Shown: positions 8,802-17,736 of the stretch, in pieces | Layout of the letters: the number at the start of each line of letters is the position of its first letter | How positions within the stretch are numbered: the first letter of the stretch is position 1 | Source: Colwellia psychrerythraea | Lineage (GTDB): Bacteria; Pseudomonadota; Gammaproteobacteria; Enterobacterales; Alteromonadaceae | NCBI GenBank assembly: GCA_002163005.1 | Contig: MAAF01000091.1 | Coordinates: 29,473 to 93,472, forward strand | DNA: 64,000 nt | Direction of reading: 5' to 3' | Position numbers and translations under genes: made by a program | The notes under the pieces: model-generated | Database searches by the model: none | What the model was told of the DNA's origin: nothing | What the model saw: the letters and a program-made list of their open reading frames with translations, nothing else

Positions 8802-9305
8802 CTAATCTTCGTTATCTGAATAGCTCACCGCTTTATTGGCGATTGAATATGAAAAACCTTTTGCTATTAAATGTCGTAACGCTTTCTGTTTTAACTTCAA
8901 CTCTTCAATAGGATCTTCACCAAACTTTCTTATTTTTAGGGTTAGCGCTTTATCAAAATAATCTTCATCCGTTGTTTCTACTGCACTGACACATTCATTA
9001 ATTATTTGCGATGAAAAACCTTTTACATACAGTTTTTCTTTTATTTTGTTAGGGCCTATATTTTTCTCTGTCAAACTAGCCGTTAAGCGTTCTGCATAAC
9101 GACGATCATCAACAATTCCTCGCTCTATTAGATACTCTAGCGCTGGTTCATTGAATTGTTTATCGTCCTTAAATAATAAATTCGCTTTTTGTAACAATGT
9201 TTTAGCTGAGTAATCACCATACCGCTCGATCATCCACTGCATATATGATTTGACGCGATCATAAGAAATCACTTGTGGTTTGGTATTTTGCTTTTTGTTG
9301 TACAT
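8802..9305 (-). CDS. recX: RecX-family regulatory protein
   Basis: RecX proteins bind RecA filaments and limit their growth. The 167-residue product has the three-helix tandem repeats of the family: around ALEYLIERGIVDDRRYAERL, ..LTEKNIGPNKIKEKLYVKGF, and KLKQKALRHLIAKGFSYSIA. Length matches RecX (about 150-170). It has no recA next to it, whereas recX commonly follows recA, so this may be a relocated or second copy. The start ATG has only a weak ribosome-binding site. Confidence 0.72.
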   Translation of the reverse strand: MYNKKQNTKPQVISYDRVKSYMQWMIERYGDYSAKTLLQKANLLFKDDKQFNEPALEYLIERGIVDDRRYAERLTASLTEKNIGPNKIKEKLYVKGFSSQIINECVSAVETTDEDYFDKALTLKIRKFGEDPIEELKLKQKALRHLIAKGFSYSIANKAVSYSDNED

Positions 9306-9655
9306 GGTAATGTTAAATCCTATCGCTCAGTACATGTGTCAGTAATCAACATTTACTTTTGACGCTTTCAAATAATAAATTATAACATAGCTTAAGGCGA
9401 CAATAATCAATGTATTAGAGCCTGATTTATTTAAAATCCCTATGAAATGTCGCATGAGATACGAGCAATTCGCTTTTTCAACCATCGCAGGTATATAGGA
9501 AAAAAAAGGAGCTTATTTTTTGTTAGCGCGTTGAATATTTTTAAATTAATTTATTCTAAAGTGTGCTAATTTATTAGTTATACAAAATTCACTAAAATTA
9601 ATGTTTTTCCTGATTTGTTATAAAGCTATTCTATTCTGATCACAGGATTCAATGC

Positions 9656-9923
9656 TTATACCAATTCCATTAGATTTATTCCCACCTCAGAGCTATGTCA
9701 GAGGGGTTATAACAAACAAATTTTTTGCTGGTATAGTCTTCTATACCTAACAAATTTGCGCAGTTATTACTTTTCTGACAAGCTCCCAAGGGCGAGTTTA
9801 AAAGGCTTACATACTGTGTTATTGATTTTGACAAGGGAATAACCCTTCTCTTCAATCAATGCCTTGCCTCTAAGCCTTTTAATTCTCGCTGAGTGGGAAA
9901 TAACTTAATAGACTTGGTATTAT
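9656..9923 (-). repeat. family A palindromic element, copy A1
   Basis: About 268 bp bounded by TTATACCAATTC and GACTTGGTATTA. It contains the shared core (AAGGCATTGATTG and AAAATCAATAA on the minus strand). The orientation is reversed relative to A3 and A6. Its right end lies 18 bp before the ATG of the PAS-GGDEF gene at 9942, so it occupies that gene's promoter region. Confidence 0.85.
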
Positions 9924-9941
9924 TATAGGATTTAATAAATA

Positions 9942-10793
9942 ATGAATGTAGATATACTCAAGTTACGAGCAAAGGCTTTCGATTACCTGTTTGATGCCGT
10001 AGTAGTAACGGACTTACAGGGCATCATTATCGATTGGAATAAAGGTTCCGAAGCCTTATATGGCTATTCCAAAGAACAAGCTATGGGACAACCCGTCAGT
10101 ATGCTGCATGTTCCCGAGGATACTGCTGATATCACCTCAGAAGTCATATCAACGGTAGCAGATATGGGAAAGTGGTCTGGTGAAGTCCGCATGTTACACC
10201 AAGATGGCCATATTGGTTGGGTTGAGTCTATGTGCGTCCCCATCTATGGTGAAAATGGTCAAATGTTAGGTGCTTTGGGTATCAATAGAGATATAACAAA
10301 GCGGAAAACTGAAACCGAACGACTTCAACACCTCGCACATTATGATCAGCTCACCAACATTCCAAATCGTTATTTATTACTCGACCGCCTGTCACATTTA
10401 ATCACACAGTCTGAACGTAATGAGTATAGATTTGCTTTGTTTTTTATTGATGTCGATAACTTCAAACTTATTAACGATACACAAGGCCATATTTTCGGTG
10501 ATCAGGTGCTAAAAGAAGTCGCTTTACGCCTTAGTCACTCTATTCGTAATTCAGATACACTGGCAAGATTTGGAGGTGATGAATTTATTATTTTATTAGA
10601 AAATATATCGGATAGAAATGCGGCCTCAACAATGGCAAAAACGCTGGCTCAAGCACTTAAAAAAGACTTTGTTATTGAAGGTGAAACAGTTGAAATGAGT
10701 TGTAGCATGGGTGTCGCAATCTTTCCTGATGATGGCTGCACAGCCGACACGTTAATTACTAGAGCCGACAAAGTTATGTACCAGAATAAATAA
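9942..10793 (+). CDS. PAS-GGDEF protein, probable diguanylate cyclase
   Basis: Makes cyclic di-GMP if active. The N-terminal PAS domain (about residues 8-120) has the usual FDAVVVTDLQGIIIDWNKGS start and a PAC tail ending GINRDITKRK. The GGDEF domain follows, with DQLTNIPNRYLLLDRL, FFIDVDNFKLINDTQGH and an intact GGDEF at 211-215. No membrane segment or signal peptide, so it senses something in the cytosol. The protein ends right after RADKVMYQNK, a little shorter than usual for this domain, with no EAL domain. AGGA lies about 10 bases before the ATG. The gene stands immediately downstream of repeat A1. Confidence 0.88.
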   Translation: MNVDILKLRAKAFDYLFDAVVVTDLQGIIIDWNKGSEALYGYSKEQAMGQPVSMLHVPEDTADITSEVISTVADMGKWSGEVRMLHQDGHIGWVESMCVPIYGENGQMLGALGINRDITKRKTETERLQHLAHYDQLTNIPNRYLLLDRLSHLITQSERNEYRFALFFIDVDNFKLINDTQGHIFGDQVLKEVALRLSHSIRNSDTLARFGGDEFIILLENISDRNAASTMAKTLAQALKKDFVIEGETVEMSCSMGVAIFPDDGCTADTLITRADKVMYQNK

Positions 10794-10884
10794 AAATGGC
10801 TTCAATCAGCTATTCTGCCTGTTGGCAACATTTAGCGGTTATGATGATAGTTAGCTGATTAATTCCTGCAGTCCCTAACATTCA

Positions 10885-12141
10885 TTAACACCGTATTTTA
10901 GGGATATCTCGCCATTTGCTTGTGTACTGGGGGCTGAGAAAATCTCGCCGCATTCCCCACGTTTCATGGTGCCCTTCAACGGCCAATTTTAAGGTGCTAT
11001 CTCCGTATCTATGGTTCACATTATCTAAGCATTTCATTACGTTACTATTTGTGTGATCGGGTATAAATAAGTCTGACTGTATAAACGTTTTGCTATTTAA
11101 TTCTATTGCACCTACGCCACAACGGTAAAATCGTACTCCTGCTTTGTATATAGAATCAATGACTCGGTTTACCGCATTCGCCATTTCACAGGTATTATCG
11201 GTAGCCATAACAAATGGATAAACAATGCTTTGTTTATAATATAAATCATCATGTGGCGAGTTAGAGGCAAATACCATTAACTTTTTAATGAGTGAGTTTT
11301 GTCTCCTTACTTTTCTTCCCACAATAGCTGCATGTGTTACCAATGCAGCACGTAACTCATCTTTTGTGGTAATGCGTTGTCCAAAACTTCGCGTTGAAAA
11401 AATTTCTTTTTTAGGTGATTTTACTTGATCCCAAGATAAGCAGTTGATGCCATTTAACTCACTCACGGTCCTTTCAGTCACTACGCTAAATTGTTTTCGT
11501 ATATTCTTAGGATTTTGTTTTGCTAATTGAGCAGCATTCGTAACGCCTTCAAGCTTTAATCGTTTAGCTATTTTACGCCCTATGCCCCATACATCGTCTA
11601 CATCCATGCGGTTTAGTATTTCATCTCTGCTTATTTGATTATTAATAACAGCGACACCATTAAAACCTGATAGTTTTTTGGCCGCATGATTTGCCGCTTT
11701 TGACAGTGTGGCGGTTAAACCAAAGCCAACCCCGACAGGAAGTCTGGTTTCTTTCCAAATTGTTCGTCTTATTTGATGGCCGTATTCATGCCAATCCTTT
11801 ATGCAGCTTTCATAATTGTCAAAATATAAAAATGATTCATCAATTGAATATATATATTGGTTATCACAAAAGCGGCCAATGACATTCATCATTCGGTCGC
11901 TCAAATCCGCATACAATTCATAATTTGAAGAGCGAACAACTACGCCATGCTTCTCAAGCAATGATTTTACTTGAAAATACGGTATAAATTTTGGAATACC
12001 AAGGCGTCTTGCAATCGGGCAAACAGCGCAAATACAACCATCGTTATTGGTTAGAACAACAACGGGTTTATTACGTATGCTTGGATCAAAAACTTTCTCA
12101 GCACTTGCGTAAAAAGATACCGCATCAACTAAAGCATACAT
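10885..12141 (-). CDS. umuC: DNA polymerase V catalytic subunit UmuC
   Basis: Y-family translesion DNA polymerase of the SOS response. The 418 residues match UmuC length. The N-terminus MYALVDAVSFYASAEKVFDP contains the first metal-binding Asp (Asp6), and the second carboxylate motif is YSIDESF. The finger region has NNDGCICAVCPIARRLGIP, and the C-terminus SPQYTSKWRDIPKIR is typical of UmuC. The start overlaps the end of umuD by 13 bases, so translation is coupled and the two form one operon driven from the LexA site at 12550-12585. Confidence 0.96.
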   Translation of the reverse strand: MYALVDAVSFYASAEKVFDPSIRNKPVVVLTNNDGCICAVCPIARRLGIPKFIPYFQVKSLLEKHGVVVRSSNYELYADLSDRMMNVIGRFCDNQYIYSIDESFLYFDNYESCIKDWHEYGHQIRRTIWKETRLPVGVGFGLTATLSKAANHAAKKLSGFNGVAVINNQISRDEILNRMDVDDVWGIGRKIAKRLKLEGVTNAAQLAKQNPKNIRKQFSVVTERTVSELNGINCLSWDQVKSPKKEIFSTRSFGQRITTKDELRAALVTHAAIVGRKVRRQNSLIKKLMVFASNSPHDDLYYKQSIVYPFVMATDNTCEMANAVNRVIDSIYKAGVRFYRCGVGAIELNSKTFIQSDLFIPDHTNSNVMKCLDNVNHRYGDSTLKLAVEGHHETWGMRRDFLSPQYTSKWRDIPKIRC

Positions 12142-12542
12142 GCAACAAGCTCTGGAGACTTATGATGTAAGCGGATAGAACGAGTAACAACCCCTTCTAA
12201 TGAAAATTCATCTTCTGGGGTAATTGATACAGGCGCAAAATCAGCAGAGGCAGATAATAGCCTAGCTTGTATTTTATCGATTAATTTACAGACAAAACAA
12301 CCATTGTAATTAGCCACAATAACATCACCATTTTTAGCGGTTAGTGACCTGTCGACAATGAGAATATCGCCATCAAATATTCCAACCCCTTGCATTGATT
12401 GGCCAGAAGCCTGACCGATAAAAGTAGCATTGGGATGTTTTATGATTAATTGATCAAGCGATAAGCCTAATTCTTTATATTCTGCTGCTGGGGATTCAAA
12501 GCCTGATATACCTGCTTCGGCAAATATTGGAATAACTTTCAT
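12129..12542 (-). CDS. umuD: polymerase V accessory subunit UmuD (LexA-like self-cleaving peptidase)
   Basis: S24 peptidase that cuts itself on RecA filaments to give UmuD' and activate UmuC. The cleavage site appears to be Ala10-Gly11 in IFAEAGISGFESPA, and the catalytic pair are Ser49 in ASGQSMQG and Lys86 in CFVCKLI. The region before the cut is only 10 residues, against 24 in Escherichia coli UmuD. An in-frame stop lies about 12 codons upstream, so no longer start is possible. There is no ribosome-binding site before the ATG, and the LexA palindrome ends just 7 bases upstream, which suggests a very short or absent mRNA leader. First gene of umuDC. Confidence 0.94.
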   Translation of the reverse strand: MKVIPIFAEAGISGFESPAAEYKELGLSLDQLIIKHPNATFIGQASGQSMQGVGIFDGDILIVDRSLTAKNGDVIVANYNGCFVCKLIDKIQARLLSASADFAPVSITPEDEFSLEGVVTRSIRLHHKSPELVACML

Positions 12543-12549
12543 ATAAAAA

Positions 12550-12585
12550 CCACACTATACTGTAATTAAATACAGTATAGTGTGG
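12550..12585 (-). promoter_or_regulatory. LexA (SOS) box inside a 15-bp-arm perfect palindrome
   Basis: CTG (12560-12562), ten bases, CAG (12573-12575) fits the gammaproteobacterial LexA box TACTGT-N8-ACAGTA. The symmetry extends beyond it: CCACACTATACTGTA pairs exactly with its complement across a 6-base centre. Both arms contain TATA(C/G)T-like -10 hexamers, so LexA binding would cover the umuDC promoter. Confidence 0.9.
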
Positions 12586-13061
12586 TTTACTTAATTTATG
12601 AAGCATTGATGACTATTCTTTGAATTTCTATTGGCTGCTCAACATAATTTATCCCGTATTATTGAGCCATTATCCTAGTGATTATTCTGTCGCTTATCTA
12701 CGTAGAAAATGTAGTAATAGGGTTGTCACTTTTTATCCATACAAGTACTAAATTTGTGAGCAACGCAAGGTAACGCGTAACCATTAAAGTAAAACGATAA
12801 ATATCAGTTCTCTTTTAAACAAACGCCTACAAGGATATTTACTTCACTTTTATAGCGTTAGAAGCAAATGACTAAAATTAATTTATTATGAATATTTCAA
12901 ACTAAATTGAATGATGTTGAAAGAAAAAATTGCTGGTATTCGTTATAGAATCCAATCACATTTAAATGTATAGCAGAAATTTAAGCTAGCTTAAAAGGAT
13001 TAAGTAAAGCCATTATTTGGCATAATTAGATACCTGTAGAATAGACTTGTTATTGAAGAAG
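12586..13061. other. intergenic region, nothing recognised
   Basis: About 475 bp between the SOS box and the stop of the small STAS-like gene. It is AT-rich with many stops in all frames. I see no RNA gene, strong hairpin or repeat copy. Confidence 0.5.
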
Positions 13062-13448
13062 TTACTCACATATAGGGGAATTTTTTTCTTCTATCAACCA
13101 CTCAAGTGCATCATCTCGTTCAGTGAATACTTCAATAGTTAAAACAGCGGAACTTGGTATAGTTGCTGAAAAATCCGCACTCATCTTAGCTAATTTATTC
13201 GGTGCAAATATTGCTATTTTATCGATGGCGGGCAAGGTACCAAAATGAATTAGCGCATCAAGCTGCGTAGAATAAGAATTGCTTTTATTAATAAGTAATG
13301 AAAAGGAGTCACAAAATAGTGAGAGTAAAAGCTGATGGAGTTCATTTACCATGTTGAGGTTAATATCTGCGCCACAATCAACGGTAATTTCGGCGAGGTC
13401 GTTGCTAAGTACACAAACTTTTGCAAATGATATTTGGTGCATTTCCAT
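13062..13448 (-). CDS. small STAS/SpoIIAA-like protein, 128 aa
   Basis: No named family is certain. The alternating short strands and helices (KVCVLSNDLAEITVDCG, then ELHQLLLSLFCDSFSLLI, IDKIAIFAPN, and a C-terminal ERDDALEWLIEE helix) resemble STAS/SpoIIAA-like domains seen in small marine bacterial proteins. The EVFTERDDALEWL ending is characteristic of SpoIIAA-like proteins. A second protein of the same size and similar ending (HEANKWLATL) is encoded at 58430-58819. Cytosolic, monocistronic, next to repeat B1. Confidence 0.6.
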   Translation of the reverse strand: MEMHQISFAKVCVLSNDLAEITVDCGADINLNMVNELHQLLLSLFCDSFSLLINKSNSYSTQLDALIHFGTLPAIDKIAIFAPNKLAKMSADFSATIPSSAVLTIEVFTERDDALEWLIEEKNSPICE

Positions 13449-13589
13449 AGGTTAACTCAATTCCTTTTAATGGCGTTGCTATTCCCTAACAAATATTAGT
13501 ATAGCTAAATATAGAATGTTGTCATCTGTTTTATAACCTTGATAAATTTAACTTTTTATACTGGTACCTAACAGCACTCACTACACCTT

Positions 13590-13853
13590 TATACCCGTAA
13601 TCATTCAAAATGCTCGATTCAGAGTGCTTGAGCAATGCCAGTTTGAGGCGCGTCGATTAAATCATGGTCATTCCCTATTTCTTTGACGCAACAATAAAAT
13701 GGGTTTGCTCAAGCGCTTCTGCGATGGGGCTAAAAACGATTGATACGTCGTTATTGGTATTGAGAATGGAACAACCATTCTCTGCAATCAATGCCTTGTT
13801 TAAATCGTTTTTTTCTCCCACTGAAACATGCATTTTGAATGGTCACGGGTATA
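13590..13853 (+). repeat. family B palindromic element, copy B1 (264 bp)
   Basis: Bounded by TATACCCGTAATCATTC and GAATGGTCACGGGTATA. It is the same length as, and by eye about 97% identical to, the reverse complement of B2 (35189-35452). It contains the shared core (AATCAATGCCTTG). It ends 10 bp from the stop of mtfA. A 60-codon open frame inside it is a by-product of the repeat and not a gene. Confidence 0.9.
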
Positions 13854-13863
13854 TACTAAATAT

Positions 13864-14682
13864 TTACCAATGAATGGGATCAACTTTGTAATAATTAGTC
13901 AATTGACGATATAGCGCAGGATGCTCTCTGGATAATTGTTCAGATTTTTCAAAAAACACTTCACTGACTACGGCAAAAAACTCTGCTGGCTCAGTAGCAC
14001 CATAATAGTCAAATATTGATGGTGTACCCGCAGCCGCTTGCTTTTTCAATAGTTCAAACTGCTGTGAAAATATTGTAGACCAACATTGATAGCTTTGGTC
14101 TTTACCTAGAATAGGCGCACCATTGGCTTTACCATTTTCTTGGTCCAATTGATGAGCAAACTCATGGATTACTACGTTGTGACCATCGTTTGGTAGTTCT
14201 GCACCCTGTAGGCTATCTTGCCAAGATAAGACTATTTTGCCAAAGTCCCATGACTCACCTGCTAAGGCAACTTTACGTGTGGACTGAACACCATCAGCGC
14301 TACGCTGATTTTGCTCTTTAATAAATGCGCTGGGGTAGACTAAAATCGTTTTTAATTTAGGGTAATAATCCGTTTTTCTATTCAGCAATAATAAACACGC
14401 TTGAGCAGCGATAGTAATTTTTATTTCAGCGGTTATTTTAATGCCATTGCAACCGACGAAATCTTTCTCTGCAATAAATACTTGAATATGCTGTTTAAGC
14501 TGTAGCTGTAAATCTGTGGGCATTTGCTTAAAATAAGGCATTCTTTGCTGGATTATTTTACGCCATTGTTTTTTGAACGGTAGGCTTCTGACCTTATCAC
14601 GCTTATATTCACGCCAATGAGGTTTCGCCATTAAGTAGCCAATAATTGCTATGCCAATCAACAGAGGCAAAAGAATAGTCAA
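13864..14682 (-). CDS. mtfA: MtfA-type zinc metallopeptidase (M90)
   Basis: MtfA is a gluzincin aminopeptidase that in Escherichia coli also binds the glucose-PTS repressor Mlc. The 272-residue product has one N-terminal hydrophobic segment (residues 1-18), the conserved WRKIIQQRMPYFKQMP start, LVYPSAFI, and the zinc motif HEFAHQLDQENG with HEFAH at 173-177. The downstream Glu-rich TEPAEFFAVVSEVFFE segment supplies the third ligand and is also diagnostic. The Colwellia-type cytoplasm would need an Mlc-like partner for the regulatory role, which is not in this window. Flanked by repeats B1 and A2. Confidence 0.92.
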   Translation of the reverse strand: MTILLPLLIGIAIIGYLMAKPHWREYKRDKVRSLPFKKQWRKIIQQRMPYFKQMPTDLQLQLKQHIQVFIAEKDFVGCNGIKITAEIKITIAAQACLLLLNRKTDYYPKLKTILVYPSAFIKEQNQRSADGVQSTRKVALAGESWDFGKIVLSWQDSLQGAELPNDGHNVVIHEFAHQLDQENGKANGAPILGKDQSYQCWSTIFSQQFELLKKQAAAGTPSIFDYYGATEPAEFFAVVSEVFFEKSEQLSREHPALYRQLTNYYKVDPIHW

Positions 14683-14738
14683 AATAAAACCCTGAATTCA
14701 AGAAACATAATGATACCAATGTATTAAAATAATGAGTT

Positions 14739-15053
14739 TTATACCAAGTACATTAATTAATTGACCACTTAGCGAGAATTAAAAGGCTTAGAGGCAAGGC
14801 ATTGATTGAAGCGAATGGTTATTCAGGAGAATAAGCTCCTGCATTCTCTAATAAGCTGCATCCATGCAGCGTCCTTCTCAAAATCAATAACGCCGCATGT
14901 AAGCCTTTTAAACTCGCCCTTTGGGAGTTCTTAGCAAACTAATAACCGCTCAAAATTAAAGAAATATAGAATGACTATGTTTAAGTAATTTTGATTGTTT
15001 TAAGCTCGCTAATATAACTCTAAGTTGATCAATTTATTAGTGTAATTGGTATT
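14739..15053 (+). repeat. family A palindromic element, copy A2 (enlarged core)
   Basis: About 315 bp from TTATACCAAGTAC to TAATTGGTATTA. Same order of parts as A3 and A6, but the central hairpin loop carries about 50 extra bases with their own small hairpins (AGGAG..CTCCT and GCTGCATCCATGCAGC). Confidence 0.85.
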
Positions 15054-15126
15054 ACTCATATCTTGGTACGAATTAAGGCGATTTCAAGCACTTGTCGCTT
15101 CAACGTTAGTAATAATAAAAAATAAC

Positions 15127-15170
15127 GGTCAGTACCACTTAATGATATTTATCATTAAGTGGTACTGACC
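15127..15170. repeat. 44-bp perfect palindrome
   Basis: A 21-bp arm beginning GGTCAGTACCACTTAATGA is matched exactly by its complement across a 2-base TT centre. It lies 26 bp downstream of the stop of the CapA-like gene. On that strand it is followed a few bases later by GTTATTTTTT, so it may serve as that gene's terminator. Its perfection is more than a terminator needs. Confidence 0.85.
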
Positions 15171-15196
15171 ATGGGTATAACGCTAGTTAAAGTTTA

Positions 15197-17347
15197 TTAC
15201 TTGGTGATAACAACAACCGCGCTTGGCTTGGCTCTAATGGTTTTACTTACTTTAGATAAGCCCAAGTAAGCTGGTTGTCGGCTATCAAGGGAAAAAAGCT
15301 GTGGTACTGGATTATCTGTAAAAGCGCTATGCCATTCAATAACAGCAAAGTCGTCAATATCTAACTGGGTTGTGGTGCCATCAACCAATTCGGCCTCGAC
15401 CAATACACGATAACTTTTATAACCGATTCTGGGTGAGTTATAATCCACCTCTACATTTTGCCATGTCTCTGAACCGGTTAATTCAACAGTTTTAATTAAG
15501 TTTTTAGGACTATTTTCAAAAGCATCAAATAATTTTTGTCTCTTTTTTCTTCCTTGCCAGTAATAGTGTAATTTAACGGCTTTTTTACTTTGATAGCTGG
15601 CTTTAATGGTAACTTGTCTACTGGCAGAATAAACACGCCAAAAGCTTTTTACGCCAAAGGACGTTGGTTGTTGGTTAGTAAGTGCTAAAGCAATACTTGT
15701 ATTACCACTAACGCCATAATTATTTAAACTCATTAGACTTCTATCAAAAAACAAACCACGTTCTGGGCTATCAAACGTTGAAAAACTTTCAAAGTTACTG
15801 CCATTGACTAAATTTTTACCCAGACGATATTTTACATTTTCGTCTTCTATCCAGACCTCACTAAGCTGTTGATGCCATGGCAAGTGGTACAAACTCGCTA
15901 TCTTGCTGCCTTGAGTAAAGGTTAACTCATGTTTACTGGATGTTTTGATAACAGGTGTAGCTTTAACGGGCGTATTGTTAACGGATATAACTTTAACGGT
16001 TGGTATTTTAGCGGTAATTACACCATGACCACCTGATTGGGTAATAAGGGTATTTCTCACCTTAGAAAGTTCGGTTAAGCGCTTCATCACGGTATAACGA
16101 TTAGTACCCGTGGCTGGTGTTGGTTTATAACCTTTAACGTATAAAGGCACTATTTCCGCGCGATGAAATTTACCTTCATCTAACCAAACATACAAAATAA
16201 AGCTATGTTGAGTAGCACTAAAATTTTGGTCAAAAATAAAGTTGCCCATTGAGTACGCAATTAACTTATTGTCATACAGCTCTAGTCCCTGAGTTACATG
16301 AGGATGGTGGGCAATCGCCAGTGCTGCACCATTATCTAATGCTGATTTTAATCGTTGTTCGGTAACACCTGTTGGGCTGTTAGCATATTCTTGACTACCA
16401 TGATATTGCACTATGGTGACTCTATCTTGGTTCACTTCTTGTTGAACCGAGTTAAGGATATTAGCCATTGAACCATAAGCAGCGCCGCCGTGTTCATGGT
16501 TAGCTGTTTGCGAAGAGTCAGAACGCCCTTCCCAGCCGACGTAACCTAACATAGAAAAATCAGTATTCTTTATTGTATCGCGATGAGCTTTTAGCGCTTG
16601 TTTTCCGTTCATACCCGCACCAGAAAAACCCAGCGGACTTTGTTGCAAAAATGCTAAAGTCGATTCCATGCCAGGCTCTAGATAATCATAAGTATGATTA
16701 TTACCTAAACTCACGTAATCAACACCCGCCCACACTAAAGCATCGAGTATTTCAGGGTGAGAATAAAAGGTAACCGATTTAGGAGCGCGATCTCCCGGTT
16801 TTTTATCGGCAATTTGTGTTTCTAAGTTAACAGCTGCGTAGTCAGCGATACTCATATAAGGTTTTATATTTTCAACAATCGCTTTACTATCGCTAAGTCT
16901 AGTCTCTGGATGGATCAAAATAGAATCACCAAAGTAAGGTTTATAATAACGGCGGTCCATCATGACATCGCCACCAAAAGCTAGCATTACGCGTTTGGCT
17001 TTTTTGGTAACTAAGGTGAGATCAGCAATAGCAGCATTAGTTTTTTCTTTATTCTGAGAGAAAAGTTCATAATGGCTAAACGTTTGAATGCTCTTAAAGT
17101 AATCTTTTTTTACAAAACTCAGCTGATAAATATCTTCTACTTTCGTTGGTATAACAAAACGTCCTTGTTTGTCGCTGATAACTGATTCATTGTTCAGGGT
17201 GATATTTACATAACTCAAGGGTTGTTGTGATTCATCGAGTAAACGGCCGGTAATATTAACCGTTTGATTTGCACTAACATTAAGTTGAAAAACAATAGCA
17301 GCTATTAAAATTATTATCGTTATAAATTGTCGCATATTTGTACCCAC
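15197..17347 (-). CDS. exported CapA/PGA_cap metallophosphatase-fold protein with N-terminal carboxypeptidase-regulatory-like domain
   Basis: The first 28 residues hold a Sec signal peptide (MRQFITIIILIAAIVFQLNV). A carboxypeptidase-regulatory-like beta-sandwich follows (GRLLDESQQPLSYVNITLNN..GRFVIPT). The PGA_cap domain has AFGGDVMMDRR, the VNLETQIADK and GVDYVSLGNNHTYDY motifs, VTIVQYHGSQEY and IAHHPHVTQGLELY..SMGNFIFDQ, which carry metal-binding residues as in CapA proteins of poly-gamma-glutamate synthesis. A C-terminal beta-rich domain of about 250 residues follows. No capBC genes are near, so a role in polyglutamate anchoring is unproven; a periplasmic phosphoesterase role is equally possible. 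The GTG start has AGGGG 8 bases upstream; an ATG at 17335 is the alternative. An operator-like dyad lies about 90 bp upstream. Confidence 0.8.
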   Translation of the reverse strand: MGTNMRQFITIIILIAAIVFQLNVSANQTVNITGRLLDESQQPLSYVNITLNNESVISDKQGRFVIPTKVEDIYQLSFVKKDYFKSIQTFSHYELFSQNKEKTNAAIADLTLVTKKAKRVMLAFGGDVMMDRRYYKPYFGDSILIHPETRLSDSKAIVENIKPYMSIADYAAVNLETQIADKKPGDRAPKSVTFYSHPEILDALVWAGVDYVSLGNNHTYDYLEPGMESTLAFLQQSPLGFSGAGMNGKQALKAHRDTIKNTDFSMLGYVGWEGRSDSSQTANHEHGGAAYGSMANILNSVQQEVNQDRVTIVQYHGSQEYANSPTGVTEQRLKSALDNGAALAIAHHPHVTQGLELYDNKLIAYSMGNFIFDQNFSATQHSFILYVWLDEGKFHRAEIVPLYVKGYKPTPATGTNRYTVMKRLTELSKVRNTLITQSGGHGVITAKIPTVKVISVNNTPVKATPVIKTSSKHELTFTQGSKIASLYHLPWHQQLSEVWIEDENVKYRLGKNLVNGSNFESFSTFDSPERGLFFDRSLMSLNNYGVSGNTSIALALTNQQPTSFGVKSFWRVYSASRQVTIKASYQSKKAVKLHYYWQGRKKRQKLFDAFENSPKNLIKTVELTGSETWQNVEVDYNSPRIGYKSYRVLVEAELVDGTTTQLDIDDFAVIEWHSAFTDNPVPQLFSLDSRQPAYLGLSKVSKTIRAKPSAVVVITK

Positions 17348-17736
17348 GTTTGTTGCCCCTAGAAAAGCTATCTATAAGTTATATATCGAGTATATACAAT
17401 CAAAAACAAGATATTCATTCGTATCTATAGGTGGGATATAACCTAAGGATATGGCTTGAAAGTCTATTGTAACGAAAGTTAGCAAACGTCGCTGTTATTC
17501 ATCCTGTACTCTGCGGACTATAGGTCAAAAATACGACATTCAAGATGAGCTAAATCAAGCTAATAACTGTATTATCTTTGCAGGCGTCAACGCAGAAATT
17601 CCCTTTACAGGTACCACTTAGCAAGCCATAACCTTTCTTTATGGGGGAGCAAAACTTAAGTCTTTTCATTTTCAATCATAAAATTACATGATGGTAATCC
17701 AAGGCAATTAATAACAGTTTTTAAAAGGTGATGATA
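17348..17736. other. divergent intergenic region of the CapA-like and 71-aa genes
   Basis: About 390 bp. It contains one operator-like dyad (17438-17452, listed separately). Weak matching stretches GGATATGGCTTG and CAAGCCATAACC (about 17445 and 17619) hint at a decayed palindromic element. No gene is seen. Confidence 0.45.
17438..17452 (-). promoter_or_regulatory. operator-like dyad ATAACCTAAGGATAT upstream of the CapA-like gene
   Basis: One mismatch from the form ATAACCTNAGGTTAT found upstream of three other units in this window. It is 90 bp from the GTG start. It fits T-N11-A spacing in part. Confidence 0.45.

Noticed and set aside
13664..13873. Open frame of about 69 codons (and its near twin at 35175-35378)
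   Set aside because: Both lie inside the family B repeat copies and are alike only because the DNA is repeated. No ribosome-binding site and no protein-like pattern.
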